DNA from: a virus
Length of the DNA: 64,000 nt
Virus record (IMG/VR): IMGVR_UViG_3300020020_000029
Span: 1-64,000 of that record
Strand: one strand, 5' to 3'
Shown here: piece by piece, positions 37,418 through 47,603 of the stretch
Layout of the letters: the number at the start of each line of letters is the position of its first letter
How positions within the stretch are numbered: the stretch's first letter is position 1
Notes under the pieces: generated by a model
The model's input: the letters and a program-made list of their open reading frames with translations, nothing else
The model's database searches: none
Told to the model about the DNA's origin: nothing
Program-made: the position numbers and the translations under genes

Positions 37418-38580
37418 TAGATGCTCGCTGACGCTGCCGCTTGGATGATAACAAAGTGAGTTATTGTAGACGTAGCCGTAACTGTGGCTCCAAATATAGA
37501 CACACCTTTAGAGCCCGATATGAGCGCAGTCTCTACAGAGGCGTTTACGCTGGCTGCTACCGTAATATCTTGCCAATTGGCGCTAGCGCCTTGCGGGTTG
37601 TATGAAGTTACTCCTGCTGTAGCTCTGCATTCTACGGGGAATTGCCACCATATGTTAGCTAATAATCCAGCTGAGGCGCCTGCAAAAGTAAGAGCGTTTT
37701 GAGAGCTAGCGCCTTGAGCAGGGGCTACTGAATAATCGAAGGTTTTTTGGTAATGCCTCTTACACCCGGCTAGCATCTCAGGAAAGGGCAATCTATCGTA
37801 CAAAGTAGGCGTCCAAGTCGATGCAGAATATTGAACGTCTAACTGTATATCATCTAAAGTAAAATCGTCTGCAACGCCCGCTGTCCCTACGGGCGTCCAT
37901 GTAAATTGTAATTCTGCCTGTGTAGCGGTAAGAGGGACTACCACAGAAGAGCTGGCTGCTACTGCTGTAATAGCCCCACCAGCAGTTAAATTAGTTGAAG
38001 TAGATATAAGAACTGTTTCGCTTGAAAATCCACCGCCTCTCTTGGCGACTGCGCCTGTTCCCACCGCTAATATTATATTAAGTGTGCCACTAGCAGGAGA
38101 CCAATTAGCTCCGGCTCTTACAGAGAAACTTAAAGTTAAAAGCTTCCCTCTCATTCTAACTATTTCATCGGTATCCAAAGGATACCCGAAAGTCATTGCA
38201 GTTACGCCTGTTTCTGCGGCATTTCTCCTAACGCGAGCAGCTATTTGTGAACGATCAGTTAGGCCCGCCTGAGCAGACACGACAGAGGCTTGGTTGGCCC
38301 CAGCAATAAGATACCATCTATCTGCTGTATAAACAGTGGTGCCCGCTGTAACAGCTATAGACGCACTCGCTCCGGCGCCACGCTGCCAGACCTCGAAGCC
38401 GCCATTCATCCATACAATATTTCTATTAGTGGGCGTGGATATAAGCTGCGACATTAGCATAGTTAACGCTGTGCCAATATCGTTGTGTATATTATTCCAG
38501 ACAGCAGATTGAATAATCTGCCCTGGAATAGCCGTAGTGGCTCCAGATACGTTTACATAAGTTGCGCCACTAAAAGACAT
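37417..38580 (-). CDS. tail fibre protein with carbohydrate-binding-like domain
   Basis: A 387-residue Ala/Thr/Gly-rich protein. MNGGFEVWQRGAGAS, TADRWYL and LDDIQLDVQYSAST followed by RLPFPEMLAGCKRHYQKTFD are typical of a phage fibre module with a CBM-like jelly roll. It probably binds host surface sugar. It overlaps the collar-fibre stop by one base. Confidence 0.7.
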   Translation of the reverse strand: MSFSGATYVNVSGATTAIPGQIIQSAVWNNIHNDIGTALTMLMSQLISTPTNRNIVWMNGGFEVWQRGAGASASIAVTAGTTVYTADRWYLIAGANQASVVSAQAGLTDRSQIAARVRRNAAETGVTAMTFGYPLDTDEIVRMRGKLLTLSFSVRAGANWSPASGTLNIILAVGTGAVAKRGGGFSSETVLISTSTNLTAGGAITAVAASSSVVVPLTATQAELQFTWTPVGTAGVADDFTLDDIQLDVQYSASTWTPTLYDRLPFPEMLAGCKRHYQKTFDYSVAPAQGASSQNALTFAGASAGLLANIWWQFPVECRATAGVTSYNPQGASANWQDITVAASVNASVETALISGSKGVSIFGATVTATSTITHFVIIQAAASASI

Positions 38581-39485
38581 TATACACCTGTGTAGATGAT
38601 TTTATTAACTATGAGCGCTGGAGAGAGTACGCTGAAAGGTGTAGTAGAGCCGGTATTGCTAATTGTTATTCCTGTAACATTAGATGTATTCGATGCTCCT
38701 GCTGAATACTGTGTAAATGGCCCTGTTCCGCCGCTAGCCGCCCCTTGCGGCGTACCCACATCGTCTATGTGTGTATGCCCAGGATCAACAACGGCGTGTG
38801 TATGCGAGACTAGTTCAGCAGAAGTCATAGTATGATTTTGTGCGCCGCCCGTGCCACCTAGTACAGTACCATCGAAGTTAGCACCTGCTACAGTAATTCT
38901 ATTGGCAGCTACGCCGCCCATATCATCTTTACCAAACCCAACTCTGCCTCTATAATCAGGCACGTTAAAAGTAGTTAATCCATCACCGGCTCCAAAGGCT
39001 GTGCCAACGGCAGCAAATAGAGCCGAATAAGTTGTTCTAGATATGGCTTGGCCAAAAGATAACAGCCATAACGCAGGTGCCGCCGTTCCGCCATAATCCA
39101 CTACTTCGCCAACGATTCTATTAGCAGCAACAGAGAAACTACCCGTAACAGTTAAGTTAGTAACAGTAAGATTAGTTATTAACCCTCCCGTAGGCGAAAG
39201 GCTCATAATAGTAGCGCCAGAGCCTATGTAAGTCCAAGTCCCCGCCGCACTTCTATACCATCCTGTAGTGGTATCGGACGCTAAAGTCAAAGATGGCGCC
39301 GCTGCGCTGCCGTCCGCTAGTTTCAGCGGACCTGTCATAGAAGAGACGCCAGTTGTCGCTAACGATTGTGTTAACGCAGTAGCTACATCGGATAAATCGC
39401 TATTCATATCTGCTGATACTATAGTAGTACCGGATACGAAAGCAGCTTCAGGTAGTGTATAAGTACCACTAGCATTACGGGGCAT
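38580..39485 (-). CDS. tail fibre with phage tail collar domain
   Basis: A 301-residue protein with an N-terminal adaptor, VVDYGGTAAPALWLLSFGQA, GDGLTTFNVPDYRGRVGFGK and LVSHTHAVVDPGHTH: the tail-collar domain and a His-rich tip as in collar fibres. A receptor-binding role is inferred. Confidence 0.8.
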   Translation of the reverse strand: MPRNASGTYTLPEAAFVSGTTIVSADMNSDLSDVATALTQSLATTGVSSMTGPLKLADGSAAAPSLTLASDTTTGWYRSAAGTWTYIGSGATIMSLSPTGGLITNLTVTNLTVTGSFSVAANRIVGEVVDYGGTAAPALWLLSFGQAISRTTYSALFAAVGTAFGAGDGLTTFNVPDYRGRVGFGKDDMGGVAANRITVAGANFDGTVLGGTGGAQNHTMTSAELVSHTHAVVDPGHTHIDDVGTPQGAASGGTGPFTQYSAGASNTSNVTGITISNTGSTTPFSVLSPALIVNKIIYTGV

Positions 39486-39495
39486 TTAACATACT

Positions 39496-40572
39496 CTAAG
39501 GGGCTATTATATTACCTATACTATCAGCAAACTTACCTGGAATAGTTCCACTGGAGCCTTCAAGCCCTTGCTGCGCCAATAGAGAATTTATAATAGCTTG
39601 TTTATTAGGAGAAGTGACTGCTTGATTTGCATGATATTTAGGGTATACGTCTTTTATTGCAGCCTTCATAGCAGGCGTACCTATATATCTGCCAGCTATA
39701 AGGCCAGTCAGAGCGCCTAATGGACTATGTAGCATACCCAACGCACCCCCCGCTAATGGCGCCATCCATTGCGCACGCTGTAGCGCTTTAGCGGTAGACG
39801 GTTCCGCTGCAGCTCCCGCTCTCATTGCGTCATTAAAGAAACTAGAAAAAGAACCGTGCGTAGCTCTTTCCTCTTTACTCATTCCCCGCCATAGATTAAG
39901 CGCTTGTTCTCTTGTAGATACCCCTGTAGCGCCTGCCAATTGAGGCGCGGTTGGGCTTATTAATTTACTAACGGCAGGGCCTAGCGAGCCAAGCACAGTT
40001 CCTGTGCCTATAGCCTTCGCTGTATCCCCTACAGAACCTTTGGGGTTTCTAATTCTTTCATCCAACCCAGAAACAACACCCCCTAGTCCACCTTGCGAAA
40101 CCATGTGCGGGAGTAATTTAGTACTATAAGTTAGCCCTTGTACACTCTTAGCTAAAGGCGTATATGCTGCTACTGTGCCAGCTACTTTTGCAGCTGTGCC
40201 GCTTTTTGGATAAGTTTTTTCAAAATAGTCTTTGTCTGCCCCCATGCTTTGTTTATTTTTCTGGTATCTTTCTTGCCAAGTATCGCCAGATTCGCCTGTT
40301 CCTAGTAAGCTATGTAACATAGACTGAGCTAGCGCTGTGCTCTTATGTATAGTTGGGCCAGCTATAGGTATATCAGTGGCTTTTCTTCCTACTCCAGATA
40401 TATATTTACGCCACTCTGGGCGATCTTTCATTTTACTATCTTTTGGATAGCTGATTTTCTCTGTCTTCTTATCGTCCTTTACAAATTCATCCCAAGGGTT
40501 AGCCGCTGAAGGCGCACTAACGCCAGGGGTAGCCGTATTGTCTTTTACAAACTCATCCCAAGGACTGGCCAT
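39496..40572 (-). CDS. internal virion (ejection) protein
   Basis: A 358-residue protein starting with two copies of PWDEFVKD (about 4-11 and 26-33) and containing Gly/Ala-rich amphipathic segments (LAGGALGMLHSPLGALTGLI). This composition and its place next to the transglycosylase protein fit a podovirus ejection protein that helps form the DNA-translocation channel. The duplicated motif may be a binding tag. Confidence 0.6.
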   Translation of the reverse strand: MASPWDEFVKDNTATPGVSAPSAANPWDEFVKDDKKTEKISYPKDSKMKDRPEWRKYISGVGRKATDIPIAGPTIHKSTALAQSMLHSLLGTGESGDTWQERYQKNKQSMGADKDYFEKTYPKSGTAAKVAGTVAAYTPLAKSVQGLTYSTKLLPHMVSQGGLGGVVSGLDERIRNPKGSVGDTAKAIGTGTVLGSLGPAVSKLISPTAPQLAGATGVSTREQALNLWRGMSKEERATHGSFSSFFNDAMRAGAAAEPSTAKALQRAQWMAPLAGGALGMLHSPLGALTGLIAGRYIGTPAMKAAIKDVYPKYHANQAVTSPNKQAIINSLLAQQGLEGSSGTIPGKFADSIGNIIAP

Positions 40573-40575
40573 GAA

Positions 40576-43125
40576 TTAAGGTGCAGTTCCTACTCTGCCA
40601 TCAGGAGTTAAGAACTTCTTTCCAGAAGGTACTAATCGTCTAACGTCTTCAGGCTTTTCTATCCTGACTGTGGATATTTCTTCGTAGGTTACTTTATTGT
40701 CTTTACCTATAGACGGTCTCTTTATGATAATAGGATTATTTAGATAGTACTCTTTTATTACTCTATTAAATTTTTCTACGTCTTCGCCTTTTAACATATT
40801 GGCAATTTCGCCAATTTCAATCTTCTGCTTAGTGCCCTGCCGCATTATGTCTAAGAGCATTTCCATACCGTGCTTAGTCTGCATTAAATCTGGATTAGCT
40901 CTCATGAAGGTTTGAAGCTCAAAATTAGAGCCTCTGTTCTGAGAAATAGCTCTAGTAGATTCAGAGGCTAGTATAGAATTAAGTTTGGATAAGACCTCTT
41001 CGTCAGAGGCGCCTTTAGTTGTCCCCGGTAAAAAGTTCTCTACAAACTGCCTAGCAAGCGTCATATATTTAGCTGTTGGGCCTCTAGATATATCGTTGCC
41101 TGCTGTCTTGGATATAGAATCCATTGCATTAATAGTTTGAATTTGTTCATGTGCAGCAGGGCCACCAGCTTTAATCGCTTCTTGTACAGTATCAGTCTTG
41201 CCCTTCATTAATTCTGCGTTGGCAGAGCCTTCCTGCTCTAATCTTTGTTTATATTTAACCCAATCCTCATAGCTATTTATTTGTGGGGGCGCACCTTCGC
41301 CAGATTTCTTACCTGCGGGGCTGCCAGAAGGCAGTTTCATTGGATACGAAGTATTGCCTTCTTTATCAAAAGTCCTAGAGAGCCCTACGTCTCCTATTTG
41401 ATCTTTACTCGGGCCATGCATAAATTTATAATCAGCGCCGCCGCCTTTACGGGGAGTTACTTCTAAGAACCCATTAGGTACTTCTACATGGTAAGGCTCC
41501 GCTTTTTCCTTCCATTTTTGGAATACCTCTTGCCCTTTATCGAGAGAGGTCATGGAGTTCATCTGCGCTCTGATTTCATCGTCTGTTTCTAAATAGGGCG
41601 CATTTGGCGCAGGACCCCGATACCCAGGTATATTAATTATTCTTCCGCCTTCGCCTGCTGGCTTGGCCGTAGGCGAATTAAATGACTGAGCTAACTCTAC
41701 ACCTTTAGGATCGCCTCTAGGCTCACCTTTTTCAAACCCAGGGGCGCCTAGTCGCATATTAGGGCCGCCTAAATCGCCTTTAGGGCCTACTTCACCAGTA
41801 GGAGGTCTTAACCCATCGCGAGCATAAAATTCTTGTTCTGCCTTATCTTCTCCTACGCCCCTAGCTCTGATCTCTTCTAAAGCCTTCCCCGCAGCTCCCT
41901 CCTCTAGAGGGTTAGGGGGTGGTTTAGGGTCCATTTTAGGCGCAAATGGATTAATTCCGCCTCTAAGCCCGTCGATGGGCCTACTAGGAGTAATAGGCGC
42001 ATTAGACGAGGGATCGACCGTCCCTGACGGAGGAGTAAGAGGAGGCTCATTAGGTATAGATTGAGTTTGAACGGGTCTAACAGGTATCCCGCTAGAGGGG
42101 CGCGGGACAGGAGATATTCCAGAAATTTTATCTTCTGGTGTTGCCTCACTAAGCTGTACTTCTGGTTTTTCTTCTGTAGTAAACGGTGTAGTAACATCTG
42201 CTTGAGCGTCAAATTTCTGAGTGTATATTTTAGAGAAATCTCCAGACTTTACTTGCCTTATAGGAATATTTTTTAGTGGATGCCCATCGGGGATATTATC
42301 TCTAATGGCTCTTATGGCCCAATCTACGCCTCTATCTCGCCCCTCTTTTGTTTTTAATAGATTTGCAACAGCAGAGCCGTTAGGATTATTTATATGTACA
42401 CTAGCCCCACCAGTCCCTTGTTGGTGCGCTAAATAAGTCTCTCCCCAAGTGGGCTCTCGACCTATATACTTAGACAGCTCTGCTCTGTTGCCCTCTGCTT
42501 TAGCTGTTATTGCTTTTATTTGTAAATCCCTATTGGCCCAATGGTTGGGTGCTTTAGGGTCTAGGCTCATGCCGTATTTTTTAATGTCCGCGTCGTTTAG
42601 CTGCCCTAGACCTTTATACCCGTATTTATTAACCAGCCCAGGATTCCCGCTGCTCTCTATATTAATGAGCGTAGGTAAATACTCCTCCATAGAAGAGACT
42701 TTACGTGCTTTAGGCGCGCCGCCTTCTACTATAGAAGACTTAGGCCCTGCTGGGCTAGTAGAATCAAATTCGCCCGGAGCGTAAGACGCTAATGGCGTCT
42801 TAGGCGTAGATGGGGTTTTAGGGGTTTTATTAGTCCCGAATAGCCCACCTAATATCTTACTCCCTAAAGTAGGAGATATTTCTGGATCGTGAGAAGGGTT
42901 GGTACGCCTATCAGAAAGAGCTTTCTCTTGCACCCCTGCTATATTTCTATAACGTAACCCTCCAACATCATCGACCATATCTGGAATAGTAGACATCCAG
43001 CCGTAAGGGGCTGTTAGCATATGCTCTTGAATGCCCTTCCTTCTTTTTAGAAGGGCTTCAGCCATTCGTCTAGAAAATTCTACTTGGCCACCAGTGCCAA
43101 ATTCTTCATCGTAAGGAGTAGCCAT
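40576..43125 (-). CDS. internal virion protein with lytic transglycosylase domain
   Basis: An 849-residue protein. Residues 145-265 form a lysozyme-like transglycosylase (LINIESSGNPGLVN with E157, GYKGLGQLN, TYLAHQQGTGG). Pro-rich linkers (about 310-400) and a helical C-terminal region follow. Such proteins are ejected with DNA and open the peptidoglycan. The four downstream genes toward the portal form the head-tail block. Confidence 0.8.
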   Translation of the reverse strand: MATPYDEEFGTGGQVEFSRRMAEALLKRRKGIQEHMLTAPYGWMSTIPDMVDDVGGLRYRNIAGVQEKALSDRRTNPSHDPEISPTLGSKILGGLFGTNKTPKTPSTPKTPLASYAPGEFDSTSPAGPKSSIVEGGAPKARKVSSMEEYLPTLINIESSGNPGLVNKYGYKGLGQLNDADIKKYGMSLDPKAPNHWANRDLQIKAITAKAEGNRAELSKYIGREPTWGETYLAHQQGTGGASVHINNPNGSAVANLLKTKEGRDRGVDWAIRAIRDNIPDGHPLKNIPIRQVKSGDFSKIYTQKFDAQADVTTPFTTEEKPEVQLSEATPEDKISGISPVPRPSSGIPVRPVQTQSIPNEPPLTPPSGTVDPSSNAPITPSRPIDGLRGGINPFAPKMDPKPPPNPLEEGAAGKALEEIRARGVGEDKAEQEFYARDGLRPPTGEVGPKGDLGGPNMRLGAPGFEKGEPRGDPKGVELAQSFNSPTAKPAGEGGRIINIPGYRGPAPNAPYLETDDEIRAQMNSMTSLDKGQEVFQKWKEKAEPYHVEVPNGFLEVTPRKGGGADYKFMHGPSKDQIGDVGLSRTFDKEGNTSYPMKLPSGSPAGKKSGEGAPPQINSYEDWVKYKQRLEQEGSANAELMKGKTDTVQEAIKAGGPAAHEQIQTINAMDSISKTAGNDISRGPTAKYMTLARQFVENFLPGTTKGASDEEVLSKLNSILASESTRAISQNRGSNFELQTFMRANPDLMQTKHGMEMLLDIMRQGTKQKIEIGEIANMLKGEDVEKFNRVIKEYYLNNPIIIKRPSIGKDNKVTYEEISTVRIEKPEDVRRLVPSGKKFLTPDGRVGTAP

Positions 43126-43652
43126 TAACCTACCATTCCTGCCATGCCATTACGAAACGAATGCGGATTAAAATTAGAATTAGTCGGCGACGGAAGCGGC
43201 CCCCCTCCTACTTGAGGTAAAGGTAAATCGCTTACAGGTGCTTGTGCTGCTGCCATATTAGTAGGCATATTTTGCATGTTAGTGTCTGGAGTATTTGTAA
43301 TAGGCACCCCCGGTGCGCCCATATTATTCGGGTCTAACGCAGAGCCTACTTGCCCTCCCGATTGCCCACTGATTTCTGGCTGTACGTACCCTGGCAAAGT
43401 AGTAGGATCGAGTGAAGTTCCTACTTGCCCCCCCGCTTGGGAGGAGACCTCTAGCATTGGGTTAGCCCCAGCGGCGCCACTAAAATTGCCCCCTGGTCTA
43501 AAGTTCATAAGACTAGAAAGAATGCTATTTAGCATACCGCTATCCCCTCCTGGCGAATTAGGAGAACTAGGCACGCCACCGCCGCTAGGGGGGCTAAAAT
43601 TAAAGCCGCCAGGGCCACCATATTTTTTAATCTTGCTGCTAGGTCCAGGCAT
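43125..43652 (-). CDS. Gly/Pro/Asn-rich virion-associated protein
   Basis: A 175-residue low-complexity protein. SQAGGQVGTSLDP and SGQSGGQVGSALDP are an internal repeat (about 70-105). Flexible, probably disordered; position suggests an internal virion component. No family recognised. Confidence 0.5.
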   Translation of the reverse strand: MPGPSSKIKKYGGPGGFNFSPPSGGGVPSSPNSPGGDSGMLNSILSSLMNFRPGGNFSGAAGANPMLEVSSQAGGQVGTSLDPTTLPGYVQPEISGQSGGQVGSALDPNNMGAPGVPITNTPDTNMQNMPTNMAAAQAPVSDLPLPQVGGGPLPSPTNSNFNPHSFRNGMAGMVG

Positions 43653-43658
43653 TTTATT

Positions 43659-44504
43659 TTATCCTATTCCAAACATAGATGTTATCGCGTTGCCCCCCAC
43701 ACTGCCCCCACCACTAGTAGGAAGCTTAGCCACAGAGCCTACTGTATTGAATATTCCGCTCATCATGGCGTTTTGAGCTTTGACTTTCTCTTGATAATTT
43801 TTAAACGCTTGTTCTTGCGCGGCTAAGGCAGCTCCTTGATAGTCAGCTGCGCCTACATTCGCTGTAGGCGTACTATCAAAACTTAAATCCCCAGGCGCTC
43901 CGTAAGAGGCTAATTTCATAGACATTTCCGCAGGGAGCGCCCATTGATCTTTAGCCATCTGATGCGCTTGTGGAACAAAATCTTGTAATAACTTACCCTT
44001 AGTTAAATTCTGTTGATTGCTCTGTGCATCTACTTGCTGTTGATAAGCAGGCGTTCCGGGAAGTATTCCTTGATTCCTCAAATGTGTATCTAGCTGCTCT
44101 CTTTCGGGAGTCATAAACCTCTCTATAAGAGGCATATGATTAGAGATGAACTGATTAGTTAGAGCGTCTGTGCCTTCAGGGCCTAGAAAAGCAGGGTCTT
44201 GCCCCATTCTTGAAGAAATATCATTCCATAAGTCAGCACCGCCACCACCCACATCACCTTTAGTACCATAGAACTGGTCAAATAACGCCTGCATAACTGG
44301 AGAATATTCTTTACTCTGTTCATAGTCGGGTAGCCCTGTGATGGGGTCAATAGTAGAACTATAGGATTTAGTCCCAAATGGATCCGATTGATTCATCGTC
44401 CCAAGCGAAAGCGACTGCTGGCCACCTTTAAGGTTATAGCCTTGCTGAGTCTCAGCTACTTGGCCCGGATTAATAGGAGGCGGAGCGTTAGGTTTGCTGG
44501 GCAT
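43659..44504 (-). CDS. putative structural/internal virion protein
   Basis: A 281-residue protein with N-terminal GYNLKGGQQSLSLGTMNQSD, a central helical part (FMTPEREQLDTHLRNQGILP) and a glycine-rich C-terminus. This type of protein accompanies the internal virion proteins of podoviruses. Function unknown. Confidence 0.55.
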   Translation of the reverse strand: MPSKPNAPPPINPGQVAETQQGYNLKGGQQSLSLGTMNQSDPFGTKSYSSTIDPITGLPDYEQSKEYSPVMQALFDQFYGTKGDVGGGGADLWNDISSRMGQDPAFLGPEGTDALTNQFISNHMPLIERFMTPEREQLDTHLRNQGILPGTPAYQQQVDAQSNQQNLTKGKLLQDFVPQAHQMAKDQWALPAEMSMKLASYGAPGDLSFDSTPTANVGAADYQGAALAAQEQAFKNYQEKVKAQNAMMSGIFNTVGSVAKLPTSGGGSVGGNAITSMFGIG

Positions 44505-44934
44505 TTCTAATCCACTTTAAACCATCTTCTTTAAAAATAGCGTAACTTAGCGCATCTACTAAGCTACCTTTATTGTCTAGGTAGTAATCTTTATGCCTAC
44601 CTTCATACTTGAAGCCTATTTTCTCTACAATCTGAGATATTTTTTCGTTGGTGCAATACACTCTAGCAGTGAGCCTTACGCAGCCTATTTGTTTAAATAC
44701 ATAGTCTGCTATATCACTAAGAGCTTTTCTATTTAAACATTTAGGTCCATTGAAGTGTATTTCTACATTAGGGCCTGTATAATTGTGGTATATAGCTTGC
44801 GCTACTACTTTGCCATTTTTGAACCAGCCCATTGCAGTATACGGCGCCTCTACAGGATGGCCTGTTTCTCTATTAAAATATCCAGCTATCATTATGCCGA
44901 CGCTATCCGTATTAGTACCATATATAAGATGCAT
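44488..44934 (-). CDS. GNAT-like acetyltransferase in the virion operon
   Basis: A 148-residue protein with VAQAIYHNYTGPNVEIHFNG, RKALSDIADYVFKQIGCVRL and EKISQIVEKIGFKYEGRHKD, the GNAT fold with a C-terminal IGFxxEG. Similar genes lie among the structural genes of other podoviruses. The substrate is unknown; it might acetylate a virion or host protein. Confidence 0.7.
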   Translation of the reverse strand: MHLIYGTNTDSVGIMIAGYFNRETGHPVEAPYTAMGWFKNGKVVAQAIYHNYTGPNVEIHFNGPKCLNRKALSDIADYVFKQIGCVRLTARVYCTNEKISQIVEKIGFKYEGRHKDYYLDNKGSLVDALSYAIFKEDGLKWIRNAQQT

Positions 44935-46616
44935 TAGATAGGCCCACCAAACTCAAGAGCTATCTCAAACATGTTCAATCTAAGAGTGGCTAGCCCTTCG
45001 CCGCTCCTAAGAGTTGCACCATTGCCATCAAATACAGCGGTATCAAATACAGCGGTATCAAATACCGAAGATTGTGCTACTTCGCTGGCAGTTCCACCGC
45101 CTGCCAGATTGACTACCATTCTTACAGCTAGCGCTGTGCCTAAAGCAGCACAGCTTTGCCAATTTAGTACTGTAACTAACCCTGTAGACCATTCAGATGC
45201 ATCCCACAGCGACACATCCCATAACGCACCGCTTGGAGTTAAGATCGTAACTGGCGCTGATGGAGAACTATCTTCAAAGTCTACATCTATCTGTATAGAC
45301 GGTGTTAAAGTACCATCTGCCACCAAGAATGGTCTAATCATTTTTGCGTGTTTTAGCCTTCCAGGTTGTTCAAAATAGTTAAACGCACACTTAACGTCGT
45401 ATAATATAGGCTCAACTAAGTCTAGAGCGCCTGCGTAAGCTAAATTTACATTACCATTATTATCCCCAAAATAAAGGCTCTCGTTAAATAATTCAAAACA
45501 ATTAGCGTTCCACCCCTCAAAAGCAGTCCAGGCCCCTGTAAGCGCGTTTTGTACTCTTTGTATTTGAGTATTGCTCTCAACCTGGGGCACATTGAGAATA
45601 AGAAGTCCTTGTTGAGGGAATGATATAAGCTGCCAGCCAAAGTTACCAGAGTAACTCTGCGCATCTGTCATCAATAAGTTCTGTATTCTATTGGTCACAG
45701 CTACCGATCTAGACGCTGCTGGATCGAACGACAAAACTTGCGATATAGGTAATATACCTTGTACCGTAATCACAAAAAGATCAGAGCCGTACTTACAGAG
45801 ACACCTTGATCCAATAGGGTCCGCTAAATCAAAAGTACCTACTAGCGCCCACATATTAGCATTAGTGGGGTCAGTGCCTTTATATTGTATAACTTGGCCC
45901 TCTGTAGTCACAAATATAGCTGTGTCGTCAGGGCCATTGCCCCCATCGAGAGTCCAAGACCCCATAGCTAACACCGACCCGCCCCTCGTCATAAATGAGC
46001 CTAAATCTAGGGCAGTAGCGGCTCCTTGTACAGCGTCAGTAGTTAAGAAGTAAACTTTAGTAGAATTATTAGGTATTAGCCACACTCTTCTCTTAAAAGC
46101 ATGTATATTAAAAAATATGTCGCTAGTCCCTGTTATTACGTTCTCTGCCCAAATTGTCCCATTCCAACTCTGTACGTTTGAATTCAGTCCATTAACTGCT
46201 AAAAGATAATTAGCTCCTAACGCAGGAGTAAAATTTATATACTGAAATTTATCCCCGCCGAACCCTGAAGCCGCTAGAGTGGGTACGCCATAAATGCTTA
46301 CGTCCCATATTTCTGTGCCCGATGCGGCAAACAATTGAGGCGATGCTAGGGGGGGTCTATACTGCATGAGGCTATTTACGGGCGAAGTAGTAAACCCTTG
46401 CGCCCAAGCGTTGTATCCCCCACGTAATTCTAGCCAGCCTGTACGAGGCACCCAATTAATCATCGATGCAGCATATTTAGGCTCCATCGCAGATAAAGGC
46501 ATAAGCGCGTCTATCCCGCCAATCGGGGCAGGGACTATTTTAACGTCTACATCTTGGTCTAAATACGCGCCTTTAGCTTGCCATTTATCCGCGTATTTTT
46601 TACGAATATATGCCAT
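44934..46616 (-). CDS. podovirus tail nozzle / stabilisation protein
   Basis: A 560-residue protein. The N-terminus has PIGGIDALMPLSAMEPKYAA and TGWLELRGGYNAWAQG, followed by repeated strand blades, as in P22 gp10-like or T7 gp12-like nozzle proteins. A short in-frame DNA repeat near its C-terminus encodes VFDTA in tandem. It follows the tail-tube gene, as expected. Confidence 0.75.
   Translation of the reverse strand: MAYIRKKYADKWQAKGAYLDQDVDVKIVPAPIGGIDALMPLSAMEPKYAASMINWVPRTGWLELRGGYNAWAQGFTTSPVNSLMQYRPPLASPQLFAASGTEIWDVSIYGVPTLAASGFGGDKFQYINFTPALGANYLLAVNGLNSNVQSWNGTIWAENVITGTSDIFFNIHAFKRRVWLIPNNSTKVYFLTTDAVQGAATALDLGSFMTRGGSVLAMGSWTLDGGNGPDDTAIFVTTEGQVIQYKGTDPTNANMWALVGTFDLADPIGSRCLCKYGSDLFVITVQGILPISQVLSFDPAASRSVAVTNRIQNLLMTDAQSYSGNFGWQLISFPQQGLLILNVPQVESNTQIQRVQNALTGAWTAFEGWNANCFELFNESLYFGDNNGNVNLAYAGALDLVEPILYDVKCAFNYFEQPGRLKHAKMIRPFLVADGTLTPSIQIDVDFEDSSPSAPVTILTPSGALWDVSLWDASEWSTGLVTVLNWQSCAALGTALAVRMVVNLAGGGTASEVAQSSVFDTAVFDTAVFDGNGATLRSGEGLATLRLNMFEIALEFGGPI
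45027..45066 (-). repeat. 15-bp tandem repeat inside the nozzle gene
   Basis: ATCAAATACAGCGGT (plus strand) occurs twice in full and once in part, in frame, giving VFDTAVFDTAVFD. It may be a recent slippage duplication in the C-terminal domain. Confidence 0.8.
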
Positions 46617-47578
46617 TAAGCCACATTTGGACCTGTGGGGCCAGGAAAGAACCCATCTTGCACATTTGCAGGTGATATAAATATGGGGCTCTGACGCTTA
46701 ACCATACTTAGAGTTTGCCTGCCCCCGTCTCTCGAAATTAATCTCTCTATGTATTCGTCGTTCTCTGAGCGAATAGGCATCCAATTAAAACCTTTCTGCG
46801 CCCAGAATCGCCATTTTATCTCATTTATAATGGCTCTATCGTTTAAAATAGGTATATCTGAGTCCGCTGTGAAAAACTCTGCCGTTGTTGTACCTCCAGT
46901 GACATATACAGAGTATTTAGAGACATATTCAAATACTATCTGTATAGGTTGAGTAATTTCAGCAGGAGGGGGCCATATTCTATAATTGTTTGCAAGAGCC
47001 CCTATCTGCCTAAAATGACGCCTCGGGCCTGTAGTCACAATTCCTGATCTATGCCATTGATCTAATTGGGGGCTGTCTGGCCCCAATAATTCCCATCTAT
47101 TAGTTCTATCCCACCACGTTCTATTTAAAAAGTGACTAAAGTCCGTAGGTTCAGGGTATGTATCTTTAGAAAAGACTAAATCTGTACCTACAGCGGCCCC
47201 AGTAGCCAACATAGTCATAGTTATTTGTGTGGGGCTATCTACAGACGCTATTCGAGCTGCTGCTGGTATCTCGCTTCCAGACACCATAAAATAGTTTGCT
47301 TGGAGAGAAGCTGTACTAGGTATATTACTAATAACAGCGGAATCTAGCGCTACGTCGCCTGTAGTTTCAACAGGAGGCGTAACTGCTAAATTATATTCTT
47401 TAGTTAAAGCAGTCCATCCCGTAGGATGGCGCTGCCTTAGTTCTTCTATGGCTTGATTGGCGAAACCATACATTTGCATAGTAGTGAGCTGCTGAGAACT
47501 CACCACTACGCTGTCTTGAACAAGCCCTAATTCTAACTGAGCTTGATTTATTATTTGTAATAATGTCTTCTGAGGCAT
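46616..47578 (-). CDS. podovirus tail tube/adaptor protein
   Basis: A 320-residue protein: LLQIINQAQLELGL, YGFANQAIEELRQRHPTGWT and RRHFRQIGALANNYRIWPPP are typical of the T7 gp11/P22 gp4-like tail adaptor. It joins the portal-head assembly to the nozzle encoded next. Its stop overlaps the following start by one base. Confidence 0.75.
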   Translation of the reverse strand: MPQKTLLQIINQAQLELGLVQDSVVVSSQQLTTMQMYGFANQAIEELRQRHPTGWTALTKEYNLAVTPPVETTGDVALDSAVISNIPSTASLQANYFMVSGSEIPAAARIASVDSPTQITMTMLATGAAVGTDLVFSKDTYPEPTDFSHFLNRTWWDRTNRWELLGPDSPQLDQWHRSGIVTTGPRRHFRQIGALANNYRIWPPPAEITQPIQIVFEYVSKYSVYVTGGTTTAEFFTADSDIPILNDRAIINEIKWRFWAQKGFNWMPIRSENDEYIERLISRDGGRQTLSMVKRQSPIFISPANVQDGFFPGPTGPNVA

Positions 47579-47603
47579 AGTAACCCTCTATTTAGAGAGT
47601 TAA

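Noticed and set aside
40576-43652. Plus-strand reading frames within the ejection-protein genes (for example 43276-43776)
   Set aside because: They are Pro-rich mirror translations of Gly/Pro-rich genes on the minus strand, without ribosome binding sites.
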